From: Pascua guehoae
Lineage: Eukaryota > Basidiomycota > Tremellomycetes > Trichosporonales > Trichosporonaceae
Direction of reading: 5' to 3'
NCBI GenBank assembly: GCA_001600415.1
Contig: BCJX01000005.1
Coordinates: 2,091,120 to 2,155,119 of the forward strand
Length of the DNA: 64,000 nt
Shown here piece after piece: positions 11,193 to 21,503 of the stretch. A program made the position numbers and the translations under genes. The first letter of the stretch is position 1, and every line of letters starts with the position of its first letter. Under the pieces are notes generated by a model. It was not told the origin of the DNA, did not search any database, and saw only the letters and a program-made list of their open reading frames with translations.

Positions 11193-11967
11193 CCGAGCTC
11201 TAAGCGGCTGTCTCAAGACTTTCCAGACGCACCTGTAACTCAGTGCTGACAGGGAACTGAACGAGCCCCCGAGTGTGGGGAACTTGGAAACTCGTGGAAC
11301 TCGGCGTTCTCCAACATTGCACCACGGCGTTCTCAAGTCTTGTATGCTCTTGACCTGTCGTAACCTTGACAACTGACCGTCGCGGCAGTCTGGTGGGTCA
11401 CAGGCTGTGTATGTACTGTACAACACTCGGTCGACCAGTAGTGCTCGAAGATCAAGCAGCACTGGAAGTGAGGTGCAACTTGCAACTTGCGGATGTCATA
11501 GTTGACCCACGACGCACTTGCACCTGCCGCATTCGCATCTGACAGCTTGACTTTCGAGGATGTCGACGAACAAAGCCAGTGGCAGCCAATTCGTACAAAC
11601 TACGAGCCGACCTGTGCAAATACTGGACGTCGCGCCGCACATTTGTGAAGTTGCCGCAATGCATCTGGGATGAGAAATATACACCACAGTACGTCGGTAA
11701 TTAAGCAGTACGGAACACAGTGCGGAACACAGTGCGGAACACAGTACGGAACACAGTACCGAACAGCAGGCCTGCTCCCCAAGCCCGATGACCAGTGGGC
11801 ACAACTTGCAAACTGCAGAACGCGTCACGCGCACCTTGCGATCACTTTCATTCTTATTACTTACGCCAGCCTATTCGTGCCAGGCCAAAAGTCCATCCAC
11901 CACCGTCCCTTCACACTTCTCGCTTCACTCTCACTTGCACGTCCCCGCCCGTCCCGACATCCCGAGC
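11193..11967. other. Intergenic region with a 12-bp tandem repeat
   Basis: Contains the short tandem repeat at 11708 and a CT-rich stretch after 11840. No credible gene was seen. Confidence 0.5.
11708..11765. repeat. 12-bp tandem repeat, 4.8 copies
   Basis: Units GTACGGAACACA or GTGCGGAACACA repeat at 11708, 11720, 11732 and 11744, with a partial, diverged copy at 11756. Confidence 0.9.
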
Positions 11968-13496
11968 CTACCACACCACAACGCCCACACCCACAACCGC
12001 CGCCGCCGCCGCGGCACCCCCAACCCCCCAAAAGCAACTAGGCACGCGCGGCACCGACGACGCTGTGGCAGTCGCTGCCATGGGGTAGATCGGCCCAGTG
12101 GTCTGGTTGGCGTCATAGTTGGTGGGCCGGTAGGGTGCGGCCGTGCGGGTGGGGCTGCCGTAGTCTTCAAGGTCGACCCACGGGGACGGGGCCGTCCCGG
12201 CTGCGGTGGGTTAGATTGGGAGCTGGCGAGTGGACTTGGGGAGGGGGGAGGAGGGGAGAGGAGGAAGCAGCGAGGAGAGGAGAGAGTGCGGAAGAAGCAT
12301 CCGTGGCGAATCGTGGACAGGGGTAGGGGCAAACGCATGCTGAGGAGGAAAGGGGGAAGTGGGTACTGAAGAATTGAACAGCGCTACGACACAAGGAGCA
12401 CGACTTGTGACCATCAAGAGTGCTTTCCTCGGGCTGGCCTTTTGCGTCTCCACCCCACACTTGGAACACGGCTTGTGCACAACAAGTAGGCGGTTCTGTT
12501 CCTGGGCCGAGAGCAGCGCGACTGCCGCCTCGACGCACTCTTCGCATTCCCACCCGTCGATGCAGGGGGCGCCGCTCGCACACTCTCGCTCGACGTGGCG
12601 CTTGGTCGAGCTGCAGGATGCGCACCACGCATACACCCAGCTTGTAGCTCGGAACCAATCTGGCGACGACTGGAAAGGCTTTCACGGTCGCCATAACACA
12701 ACGCATCCGATGCAGGAGCTTCCCGAAATGGTACCACATGATGATGAGCTGCCCCGCGTGATGCTCGAAACAGCATTGCCCACGACACTCGGGCGGCAGA
12801 ACGCCACCATTGTTCAGAGGGAGCAAGACCCGAGCTGATAGCCCTTCTTGTCGAGAAATGTCTCCCCAGGTGGAAACCGCAAACTGCAGTGCAAATTGCG
12901 ACGCACAGGCGAACATCCGACGAGTGACACCGACTTGGGGACATTGTCTACTCACTACACCTTTTGCCACTTGGGCAGCACCCGCCATTGTCGCAGTAGT
13001 TACTACAGGTCAGCGGGGGCGCGGGGGCGCGGGGGCGCGGGGGCCGGGTACGGAGGCGGCCAACGGGCAACCTACCCCTCCCGGCAATAGTATCCTTCGG
13101 CTGTCGTCAGCGGTGTCATCTGGCAATATACGGCCAATCCTCTTCGCTGGGTCGAGACTGCCCCGGATGGTGCGTTCGCGACGACTGTGTAAGGCCCCAT
13201 CACAATCCAGGCGTCTGCGCCACCACACCATACGCTTCCCTACCCGTCCCCAAATACCGGGCACGACCATACTCACAACCACCACAACAAATCGCCGACA
13301 TCGGTGCGCAACTGCCTCCACACGTCTTGTATCCCGACCGGCAGCTCTGGCGCTCCTGGAGCGCACCGTCCCCGCCCCCACGGCCGGCGGGGGCCATGAG
13401 GGCGGGCGTGAGGCCCACGGGCGCGACGTTTGCGGCCGACAGCGGCGCGAGCGTGAGTGAAAGAGAAAACGCAACGAAGGCGTAGGTGGCCAGCAT
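11968..13496 (-). CDS. GPI-type Cys-rich secreted protein with a 755-nt intron
   Basis: A cell-surface protein of a family common in basidiomycetes; its function is unknown. The start (13496) gives a signal peptide MLATYAFVAFSLSLTLAPLS. The Cys-rich core follows: SCRSGYKTCGGSCAPMSAIC, then after an intron YCQMTPLTTAEGYYC, then after a GC-rich intron NYCDNGGCCPSGKRC. Exon 3 ends TGT-A before a GTGAGT donor at 12955; joining to the acceptor CTAACCCACCGCAG just before 12200 keeps phase and yields CCPSGKRCTG, the usual ending of this domain. The last exon (12200-11968) has a Thr/Pro-rich stretch, NQTTGPIYPMAATATASS, and a hydrophobic Ala/Val/Gly tail, as expected for a GPI-anchor signal. The intron joining exons 3 and 4 would be very long for this genome. 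If it is not spliced this way, the frame stops at 12948 with no anchor. Confidence 0.6.
12433..12899 (-). pseudogene. Remnant of an RBR (RING-IBR-RING) ubiquitin ligase gene
   Basis: Minus-strand frames here keep pieces of an RBR E3 ligase. VCGFHLGRHFSTRRAISSGL resembles the end of RING1; in another frame VLPPECRGQ resembles the conserved proline-Cys segment that follows it; in a third, a Cys-rich stretch ends in VVHKPCSKCGVETQKAS, which is close to the IBR signature K-P-C-x-K-C-G. The expected next block (G-C-x-H-M-x-C) and RING2 are missing, and the pieces are not in one frame. It lies inside the 755-nt intron proposed for the surrounding secreted-protein gene, on the same strand. The relationship is inferred from motif likeness by eye. 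Confidence 0.45.
13015..13046. repeat. GC-rich 8-bp tandem repeat
   Basis: GGGGGCGC repeated about four times within an intron of the Cys-rich secreted-protein gene. Confidence 0.7.
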
Positions 13497-14742
13497 GGTG
13501 CGGGGTGTGGGGGTGATGCGGCGCGAAAGAGTATGCAAGTGCTTAAGTAGTGGCTGGGTCGGTGCTGTTATCCAGCTCCCAACGCACTGCAGCAATGCCC
13601 TGTGCCCGCCCAGAAGGCTGTGCCATGCAAGGCAGAGGTGCAGATGGATACGAACGGCATGTCCGGATGCCAAGAGGACCGTTAAGCATGTGACCCCCCA
13701 AAGGGTTGCCCGTGATATCTTGCATGCTTCAGGATGGATCGGATAACGGAAGCAGGAAGGCATCTCCCTCCATGCATAGCCACTGCTCCACAGCGTGGAC
13801 TCTGGCATGCGACCAAGGGCCTAGAGGCCCCCGGGCCGGACTGGGGCGGACCGTTCCGCACGCTATCGGCCAACCTGTACGTGACCGGTGAGTGCAGAAG
13901 GCCAGAACTCGTGGAAGAAAACGACACTCTTCCAAAGTCAGGTGGTACAACTTGTGACGTGACCACTGTGGCATGGCCCGCCACGAGAAGGGACACGTGC
14001 CTTTTGGCCCCCTGGCGCGCCGCGGAACAAGGTCTTGGCCAAAGTCAATTTGCGAGTGCGTCTTGCTCGAGGCTAGGGGCGAGACGCGAGACGCCAGGGG
14101 CGCAGGGGGCTTTGAAGGGTTGAGTTCCAGGTCTGAGACGGTGATGCAGCTCCTCGGTGATGCAGTTCCTTGGACTGAATCATCCCCCTCAACTCCCTCG
14201 GTAGGGTTGTGGCGTTTTGGTTTCCACGTCTTGGGAGAACAACATCCAACAATGGGCCACACTTGGGGGCTGATCAACATCCAACAAAGGGCCACACCTC
14301 CTGCCCAGGTGGGCTGACAAGGCACCATGTTCTTGTTGTAGAAACCAGAGAATAGAGTAACACGACGAACTGGATACGGCGCTCGACCCTTAAGAGCGCG
14401 GCGGCGTCGCCGCCGTGTGGCTCTGCTACAAGGCTGTCTCTATTTCAACAGTTCTTCTCTCTCTGCTGCGTACTTACTTCTGCTGCGCACTTACTTCCGC
14501 TGCCTACTTACTTCTGTTGTGCACATCTCTGGTGGTACAGCCCAGTCACTCGGGCCTTCCAAAGGGCGGCTCTTTGGCATGGGTAGCGAGTCAGTGCAAC
14601 GGCTCGCCATCACAACAGAAGCCATTGTCAGGCTGTGCAAGGATTGAATAGCCCCAGGGATTTGTACGGTTTCAGAGCGCAAGTGTATGTACGGTACGAT
14701 TGTTGCCCTCCCCTCCCCACGGCGCGTTGCCCATTGAGCGCC
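13497..14742. other. Intergenic region upstream of the secreted-protein gene
   Basis: Promoter side of the Cys-rich gene and 3' flank of the next one. It has an 18-bp repeat-like stretch near 14467-14525 (three copies of a TACTTACTTCTGCTGCGC-like unit). No credible gene; a 199-codon minus frame has no recognisable features. Confidence 0.5.
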
Positions 14743-15881
14743 CTACGCTGAAGGGTCCTCGTCCCCAGACGGTCCATTGTTTGACCACGTCCCCATCGAC
14801 TCGAGCATGAACATGTCCTCGCCGAACGCGCGCGATACTCGGCGGCCGAAAGGTACTGCAACCTGGTCCCAAGCCCGTCCCTTGACCAGCGTTGGTTATG
14901 GTAAATCGCGTTTGTTTGGTAACTCATGTGGTTGTCAAACGACTCGTGCGTGTCGTCCCAGAATGGGGCGACAAATTCGACCAAGCCAATGACCGCGACC
15001 GACGTGTCCGATATGTTACCGAACCATACCATGTGAGCAGCGAATGTCGTCGTTACAGAGTACCTCATGAGTCGGGCGCGGTCTCCTTTGGTGTACCCGC
15101 GGTCTCCCTCGAGGTACGCAAGGCGGTACAGTTCACTCGGGCTTGGGAGGTTCCCGAGGGCAGGAAAGACTGCGTCCTTGCCGACGCTCTCCGGGGTAGG
15201 GTAGAGCAGGATAAACTCGTTCATTAACTTGCCGCCATGACCATATGGCCAGAAATCACGTGGGTACCATTTTACACCGTTATGGATCGCCACATTGACC
15301 ACGAGCTTGTCGACGTGTCGGATGAAGTTGTGTAGCTGGTAACGCATTGGCCCGTGGATGGAAATGGCCACAGTTTGCCATTCCAACCATGGCGTCGATG
15401 CGTCGCCTTGGCGGCTGGTGTCGCCTGTGCGGATCAGGCGCAGATCCACAGCGTCGTCCTGAAGGCAGATGCGAGTGGCATCGAGCGTCGTTCCGCACAG
15501 GGCAACAAGACACCGCCATGTTGGAGAGCCGCGGCGGCCCAGGCGGTAGCCTTTGCGCGCAGGGACAGGCCTCGACCACTGCCCGCCATCGGTGGCAATG
15601 TCGGCAACCCGGACACGTCCAAGGAGCTCTGGTTCGGTCCACCACTCGGTGCGCGGTATGCGTCGCCCTTGGCCGGTAGTGACCTTGGCCGGAGTAATGC
15701 GGATGGTGTCCACCAGAAGACGGTCAATGCGGTCTCGGAAGGCGCGCGATGCTGCGCGGAGGGACACGAGGGAGGCGTGCGGCGCCGAGGCAATGATGCT
15801 GTCGATGAGGTGAGGGTTGGCCGTGTGATCGATGGATGGAAACGGGGAGGATATCGAGGGGGTGTGTTGAGCCTCGTGCAT
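14743..15881 (-). CDS. F-box-like hypothetical protein
   Basis: Belongs to the large family of basidiomycete proteins with a degenerate F-box near the N terminus. The start at 15881 gives HPHLIDSIIA-like ANPHLIDSIIASAPHASLVS followed by LRAASRAFRDRIDRLL, the helical motif that in F-box proteins binds Skp1. The rest (WWTEPELLGRVRVADI, LHNFIRHVDKLVVNVAIHNG, EFILLYPTPES) has no domain I can name; members of this family usually have unknown roles. Near the C terminus the frame must change: the long frame runs on to 14628 with an implausible Arg/Ser-rich tail, whereas splicing an intron ending near CCAG before the GTTGCAGTACC stretch gives RAFGEDMFMLESMG and a stop at 14743. I prefer the latter. 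The exact intron is not settled. Confidence 0.6.
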
Positions 15882-16070
15882 GGTGGGTTGTGAGTGAAGT
15901 TGAGATGTGTGGTTGTTGATGATGTTCTAGTGAGCGATAGAGTGATGCATCAATAGAGAGAGCGCGCGCGATTAAAGTAGGAAGTGCCAGCTGGCGGCGA
16001 CTCGAGCGTAATGCTGATGGCGCGTGCAGAAACCCTGCTGTTGGCTCTTGGTTGACCCAAGCTCGCTCCT

Positions 16071-16089
16071 CGATCGATCGATCGATCGA
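16071..16089. repeat. (CGAT)n tetranucleotide repeat
   Basis: Nearly five CGAT units, self-complementary, in the promoter region of the F-box-like gene. Confidence 0.9.
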
Positions 16090-16106
16090 GCGAGTTGTGC
16101 GCGTGC

Positions 16107-16160
16107 GCTCGCGCTCCCTCGCATGCTCGCGCTCCCTCGCATGCTCGCACTCACTCGCAC
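16107..16160. repeat. 18-bp tandem repeat, 3 copies
   Basis: GCTCGCGCTCCCTCGCAT occurs at 16107 and 16125, and a diverged third copy follows at 16143. Confidence 0.9.
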
Positions 16161-16566
16161 GCAGTATATAGGCCATCTCGGTAGAGTGTATTCAGCATAC
16201 ATCGCTCTATCGCTCATTCGACACCTGCAACATGCATGACCCTGCGTCATGACGCATGTGTGGCAGACTGAAGGGTTTTCAGTACCACATTGTCAAAACT
16301 GTCTCTGTCTCTGAGACCCAGTCACTCCACAGCCCTCTAGTGTTGCACCGGATAGATGCACTAGAGACATTTTGGCGAGTGTACATGGCGCTGTGTTGGT
16401 GGTCTTGGACGCGCCAAACAACCCCTACTCCTTACAACACGCAACGCAGAGTCTGTCGCCTTTCCATGTCTGCAATCTTTGAGAACCCTCACAAACCAGA
16501 GACGGCCTAGAGTTGCCTGTACTCCCAAATTGCATACGAGCTGCAGAAACCCTTGAAACCCAAACA

Positions 16567-18573
16567 CTACGCCCGCACGGCCTGCACCACCTCCTTGAGC
16601 GCCGCAATCGTCTCCTCGTCGTGGCCAATGTATCCTACCAGCTGCAGTGCCACGGGCGCACCAATGGACACGGAAGGGTCATAGTTGGCCCTGACGTGTT
16701 CCTCGTTCGCATTGCGCGGCACATAGTCCTCGATGTCGTCTTGGCGCACAAACAGGCCCGTGGGGAACACGGCCGCTGGATAGTTGGCCAAGTTCCAGAA
16801 CGAGGTATAGTTCCAGTACTTTGCAGTGCCCAGGGGCGGAGCGGGAGACGGCCCAACGGGAGACAAGAGGACGTCGATGCCTGCACGCTGCCAGTGCGCG
16901 GCCATGGCGGCGCGGAACGTGTCGCGGCGGTAGTGGAGCTGAGCAGGTTAGCACTGGGAAGGGTGCGTCATGGATATCCTTCTTGGGGACTGAGCGAAAC
17001 AGCCTTGTATCTGTCGCACCCTTACTCTGACCATCGACGGCCCCAGTATCGAGGTGGGTCCATTTCACCCGCCCCCTCACACCCAACCCCCCCGCCGCCG
17101 CAAGTCTCACCTTTAATAGCTCGTCCACTGGCAGCCCCTTTCCATTGCAACGCCCCTGGTCAATGATCCACTCTGTAAGTGGTTCTACTGGCTCTCCCGA
17201 CTCGGCGATGAAGTAGTATGTGAGCTGTGCTCCGTCATGCGACCAGTACAGTCGGCTGATGATATCCCATGCGTCGTCTTCCGCAAAGGGGGTATACTCG
17301 ACCACCTCGAACTGGGGGGAAGCCTTGAGCTTGGCAACTACGTGATCGAGCCCACGTCGGATCGGGGCCACAGGGCGGACGATACCGTCGTCGCGCAGAA
17401 CACCAACGCGCAACGGGCGCTTTAATGGGGTCGGAGTTGTCCACCGCTTGACCGTTCTGACGTCAGTGTGATCCTATGCACCAAAAGCTCGTGGTACGAA
17501 CACGTAGGGGTCGATTCGCCAGGCCTCGCTATCTGCCGCAACACGCATAAGCAGCTCGAGGTCATCGACGTCGCGCGCCATGGGACCGAGCGTTCCCATG
17601 ATACCATCAAAGCCCTTTGTAAAGTGCGGTGCCTGGCACCCATGCAACGACAGACGTGCGACCGTGGGTTTGAAGCAGAAGATGCCGCCCGATGCCGCCG
17701 GCGAGCGTACACTGCCGCCAATGTCGGTGCCCACACCCAGCGGCGAACCAAACATGCCAATAAGGGCGCCTTCGCCACCGCTACTCCCGCCACTGGTGAG
17801 GTTGCGGTTGAAAGGGCACACTGTTGCTCCGAGGTAACAGCTCGTTTCGAGGTGCATGATGCTCTGGGGGTTGGTCGTCTCTGCTCGTCAGCCTTGGTGA
17901 ATATCTCCGTTTCGGAGCACGGCCCAATACCGGCTGCAGCACGGTACGTGGGCTGCGTATCGCACGATCCCCGTGTGTCAAGTTCGCCCCAACGGCAGCA
18001 GCGTACACGACAGGCAGTGTTCCCCTTGGGCCACTCACTGCAGAAGAAGACTGCTCCAGCGTCACGCAACGCCGACACTATCTGCGCGTCGCTTTCGGCC
18101 ACCATCTTGCCCACAAGACCGAGAAAGCCGCTTGGCGAGTCATGGCCCTCGATATCAATGTGGCACTTGATGCTAACCGGCACCCCGTGCAGCGGGCCAA
18201 CGGTCGCCCCCGTGCGCCCCAGCTCGTCATCGAGCCATTGGGCACGCTCCAACGCCTCAGCCGGGAAGAGCATGGTGAGGCAGTTGGTCGCCTGCTGTGC
18301 GATCGCAGCTGCCTTGCAAAACGCCGTCGTCACCTGTACTGCCGTATACTCCTTCGCCGCAATTGCTGCTGCGAGCTTGCTGGCAGACAGCCGGACGATC
18401 TCGAGCTCGGTCGCATCCAGCAGCCCTGATGTCTCCAAGAGCGTGGTCGAATCTAATGGGAGGGGGTAGCACGACTTTGGGAGGCGCCACTCGGGTGGGA
18501 TGGTCGCGTCGCGGTTGGCAATGGCCGCCTGGGCCAGTTCTTCCCAGTGGGGAGCGGTTGCCGCCGGTGACAT
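16567..18573 (-). CDS. Amidase (amidase-signature family, acetamidase-like)
   Basis: Hydrolyses carboxylic amides to acid and ammonia with a Ser-cisSer-Lys triad. The start at 18573 (MSPAATAPHWEEL) opens a typical N terminus. The catalytic Lys lies in LHGVPVSIKCHIDIEGHDSP. After an intron (donor GTGAGT, acceptor GCAGAG) the frame reads NPQSIMHLETSCYLGATVCP and then TSGGSSGGEGALIG, which holds the cis-Ser, and GVGTDIGGSVRSPAASGG with the nucleophile Ser. Later exons give SRLYWSHDGAQLTYYFI and WNYTSFWNLANYPAAVFPTG, ending LKEVVQAVRA. This is the order and length (about 550 residues) of fungal acetamidases. It is divergent from the MFS gene at 19446, sharing its upstream region, so joint regulation of uptake and hydrolysis is possible. 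The natural substrate cannot be read from sequence. Confidence 0.9.
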
Positions 18574-19445
18574 CTTGCAGACTGTGTTCTGTGTGACTGT
18601 GTGGACGGGGGGGAGGGGGGGGGGGGGGGGGGCCGGCGGGGGGGGGGGGGGGGGTTAGGATTGAGGGGATAATGGAAGGATGAATCGCGGGAGGAACAGG
18701 GGGGGGGGGGGGTTGTCCGAAGGGAAGGCCCCCATCACGTTAAGTACACTCGTGTAGGTCCCCGGCGATGAGAACTCGGTGAGCTCGGCCACAACGACAA
18801 CGGTAAACCCGGGCTCTCGGTAAGGATGACGGGCGCGTCGCTTTCGATAACAAGCGGACACCTCTGGCCACGGTGTCGTGCCTGCCGAACGCCGTGCTTG
18901 GCGAGCAGTTGTCAGCTGATCAGTCGCAGCGGTGTTCCTCGGTGGGCAAGGAACTTGGATTATCCAAAACCACCGTCCATTAGAGTTCCATCCAAATTCC
19001 GCCTTGGCCGCGTATCGCGCACAGAACCACGTCGTCTTGTACATGGTGCACAGGACCATATCGGCATTCGTCCATGCACCAATGTGTCGGCTATACCGAG
19101 ATGGTTGTACCCCGATAGTTATTATTAAATGGTGGCCGTCGTTGGCCGCTTATCGCTTGGATATGGCGAGAACCGTCAGTGCCTTGACAGTCGCCATCTG
19201 CCACTGTGGCTGCTCCACCTTTCAATGTGTGGAATGTGTTCCTATTAGTGGCGAGCATGGCGATGAGTGTAAATCACGGCCTTTGCACATAACACTCTGA
19301 GAACTTTATGGCGGAGTGCACCTCTCGGTAGTAGGGGGGAGGGGGTGGGCAGGATGTTGGTGGGTGGGTCATAAATATGGGCCTGCAGGCAAGCCTCTCT
19401 GCCATGGTCTCCCATCTCTGTCCGAATTGCAACACCAGACGGGAC
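18574..19445. other. Divergent promoter region amidase/MFS with poly-G tracts
   Basis: Shared upstream region. Two poly-G tracts lie next to the amidase start. No gene seen in the remainder. Confidence 0.5.
18607..18654. repeat. Poly-G tract with short interruptions
   Basis: About 48 bp almost all G, broken by A and GCC. A second pure G14 run lies at 18699-18712. It could form G-quadruplex structures, and the length may be unreliable in the assembly. Confidence 0.85.
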
Positions 19446-21357
19446 ATGTCCTCTCCACCAACCCAACTGCCCGTCCCCGGCTCTATTGTCCTCGTCGACG
19501 TCGACGGGCATGTTCATGGCAGCCACCTAGGCAATACCGATATTGTCCTCGCACCCAAGCCAACCAATGATGTAAATGATCCGCTGCGCTGGACGAGGCG
19601 GCGCAAGTTGCTCCAAGTCCTCATGCTCTTCATTTGTACGCATGTCGCATGTTCTGTGTACAGTTTGTACTGACAAAATCAGACGCCATGTCAGCTGGAA
19701 ACGCCGCTGCATCGCTTTACTCGGTCCTTTTGCCCATTTCGGCAAACACTGGCATCTCCATTAGTACTCTCAACGAGGGGACCGGCGTTGGTGAGTGCAG
19801 GATCTGAACTCGCTGCCCGTGTCGCTGACAGTGTCAAAGTCTTCCTGTTCCTCGGTTGGGGCGGTCTTATTATGCAGCCCCTGGCGTTGACGTTCGGCAA
19901 ACGGCCTATCTATGTGCTCAGCTCTCTGGCTCACATTGTGCGTACGCCATGCTCTCACCTCCTCCTTGAAAGCTGCTGACCACCATAGGGTATCGTCATC
20001 TGGCACAACTACATCACAACTGGCGCCGAGTGGCAGGCCAACAAAGTTATCCAGGGCATCCTCGTGTCTCCCATCGAGATGCTCATCGAGGCTTCTATTT
20101 CCGACATCTTCTACGCGCACGAGCGGGGGTTTTGGATTGGCATGTACGGAATGACCGTGTTTGTAGCCAGTTACAGCCCTTCCATCTGGGCCGGGGTGAG
20201 TGTGATCTTGGCCCTGGAGAAGAGACAAAGTGCTGATATTGTCCCCTTTCCACAGTTTGTAAACGACGCTTTAGGGTACAAATGGGTGTTTTGGGTCTCT
20301 GCCATCCAGCTGGCCGTCGCAACAGTCATTCTGTTCTTCTTCCTGGAGGAGGTTGGTGTTTTCAACTGCACGTCACCCGTTCCTGCTGACTCTGCAACTC
20401 AGACCAACTACAACCGCGGCACCACTGAGCTTTCCGACGATCACGTTGAAGGTCGCAGTCCCGACGGGCCAGCTACCGAGGGAGACGAAGAGAAGAAGGA
20501 AACGACTGTGACCGTCACAGAGAGCAGTGAGTTGGAAGGCACGCCCTACTCGTTTGTGCGCCGCCTGGCCATGTTCAACCAGCGCTGGACGACTCTCAGA
20601 ACGCTGTGGACCATGGTTTATCGCCCATTCCTACTCTTGCGCTTCCCCGTCATTGTGTGGTCGGGTGTCCTCTATGGATCTGCACTCATCTGGTTCAACG
20701 TGCTGAATGCCACTGCCGCCCTCATCTTTATGGGCACATACAACTTTTCGCCCGCAATGGTCGGCCTGACGTACCTGGCGCCTACAATCGGGTCGATCGT
20801 AAGCCCCATCTGGTCCGGCTGGGTCGGCGACAAGGTCTCGCTGGCCTTTGCGCGTCGGCGGGGTGGCGTGCGCGAGCCAGAGGATCGACTCTGGGTTCTA
20901 CTTCTCAATGCGGTGCTTGCCCCCACGGCACTCATCCTCTGGGGTGTCGGCGCCGCCAAACACGTACACTGGTTTGGCCTAACTGTCGGAGGAGCGCTCA
21001 TGGCGTTCACGAGTGCGTCGGCTGGGGCGACCGCGATCAACTATGCCCTCGACAGTTACAAGGATCTGGGCGGTGAGAGCATGATCACCATCATGCTCAT
21101 TCGGGTGAGTGATTTGGAGCGTGTTGAGGCAAAGAGCTAATCAACTATTCCAGAACACCATGGGCTTCGCCATGAGCTACGGCATCACCCCTTGGGTCAC
21201 CAAAATGGGGTACCAGAACACATTTATCACCGCGGCGTTCATGGGCCTCATCTTCTACATCTCATTCCTCCCAGTTGTCAAATGGGGAAAGAACTGGCGC
21301 TCTCGGAGCCGCGACGTCTACTGGCGTTACGTAGAGACGTCAGTAATGACGCATTGA
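19446..21357 (+). CDS. MFS transporter (DHA1/Hol1-like)
   Basis: Plasma-membrane secondary transporter of the major facilitator superfamily. The ATG at 19446 is preferred over an upstream in-frame ATG because it opens the usual N terminus: PGSIVLVDVDGHVHGSHLG, then NDPLRWTRRRKLLQVLMLFI. Six or so exons follow with GGLIMQPLALTFGKRPIYVL (the motif near helix 3), GILVSPIEMLIEASISDIFY and HERGFWIGMYGMTVF, a hydrophilic central loop with TETVTV-like acidic residues, and helices 7-12 from PFLLLRFPVIVWSGVLYGSA to GFAMSYGITPWVTKMGYQN. The ending is KWGKNWRSRSRDVYWRYVE. This family exports or imports varied small compounds (Hol1 carries polyamines and cations); the substrate is not predictable. It is divergent from the amidase. 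Confidence 0.85.
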
Positions 21358-21503
21358 GTGATCAACGCTGTAGTTGTAGGGGTGGACAGAGTTCGGTATG
21401 TACATTCTATTCTGGATGTTTAATCAACCACACCATCCCGACGTTCGGAGGATGCGTGCTGCGTTCGTCTCGGTAGTCTTCTTCTGATATTGGACGTCCA
21501 TTG

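Larger units (their letters stand above)
15882..16566. other. Promoter region of the F-box-like gene, with short repeats
   Basis: Holds a CGAT tetranucleotide run, an 18-bp tandem repeat and, on the minus strand, a TATATAC box at 16164-16170 about 285 nt before the start codon. No gene seen. Confidence 0.5.

Noticed and set aside
13729..14328. 199-codon minus-strand frame upstream of the Cys-rich gene
   Set aside because: No protein-like blocks; overlaps equally open plus frames.
14628..14742. C-terminal extension of the F-box-like protein to 14628
   Set aside because: The extension is Arg/Ser/Cys-rich and unlike the rest; a spliced frame ending at 14743 gives a more natural acidic C terminus.
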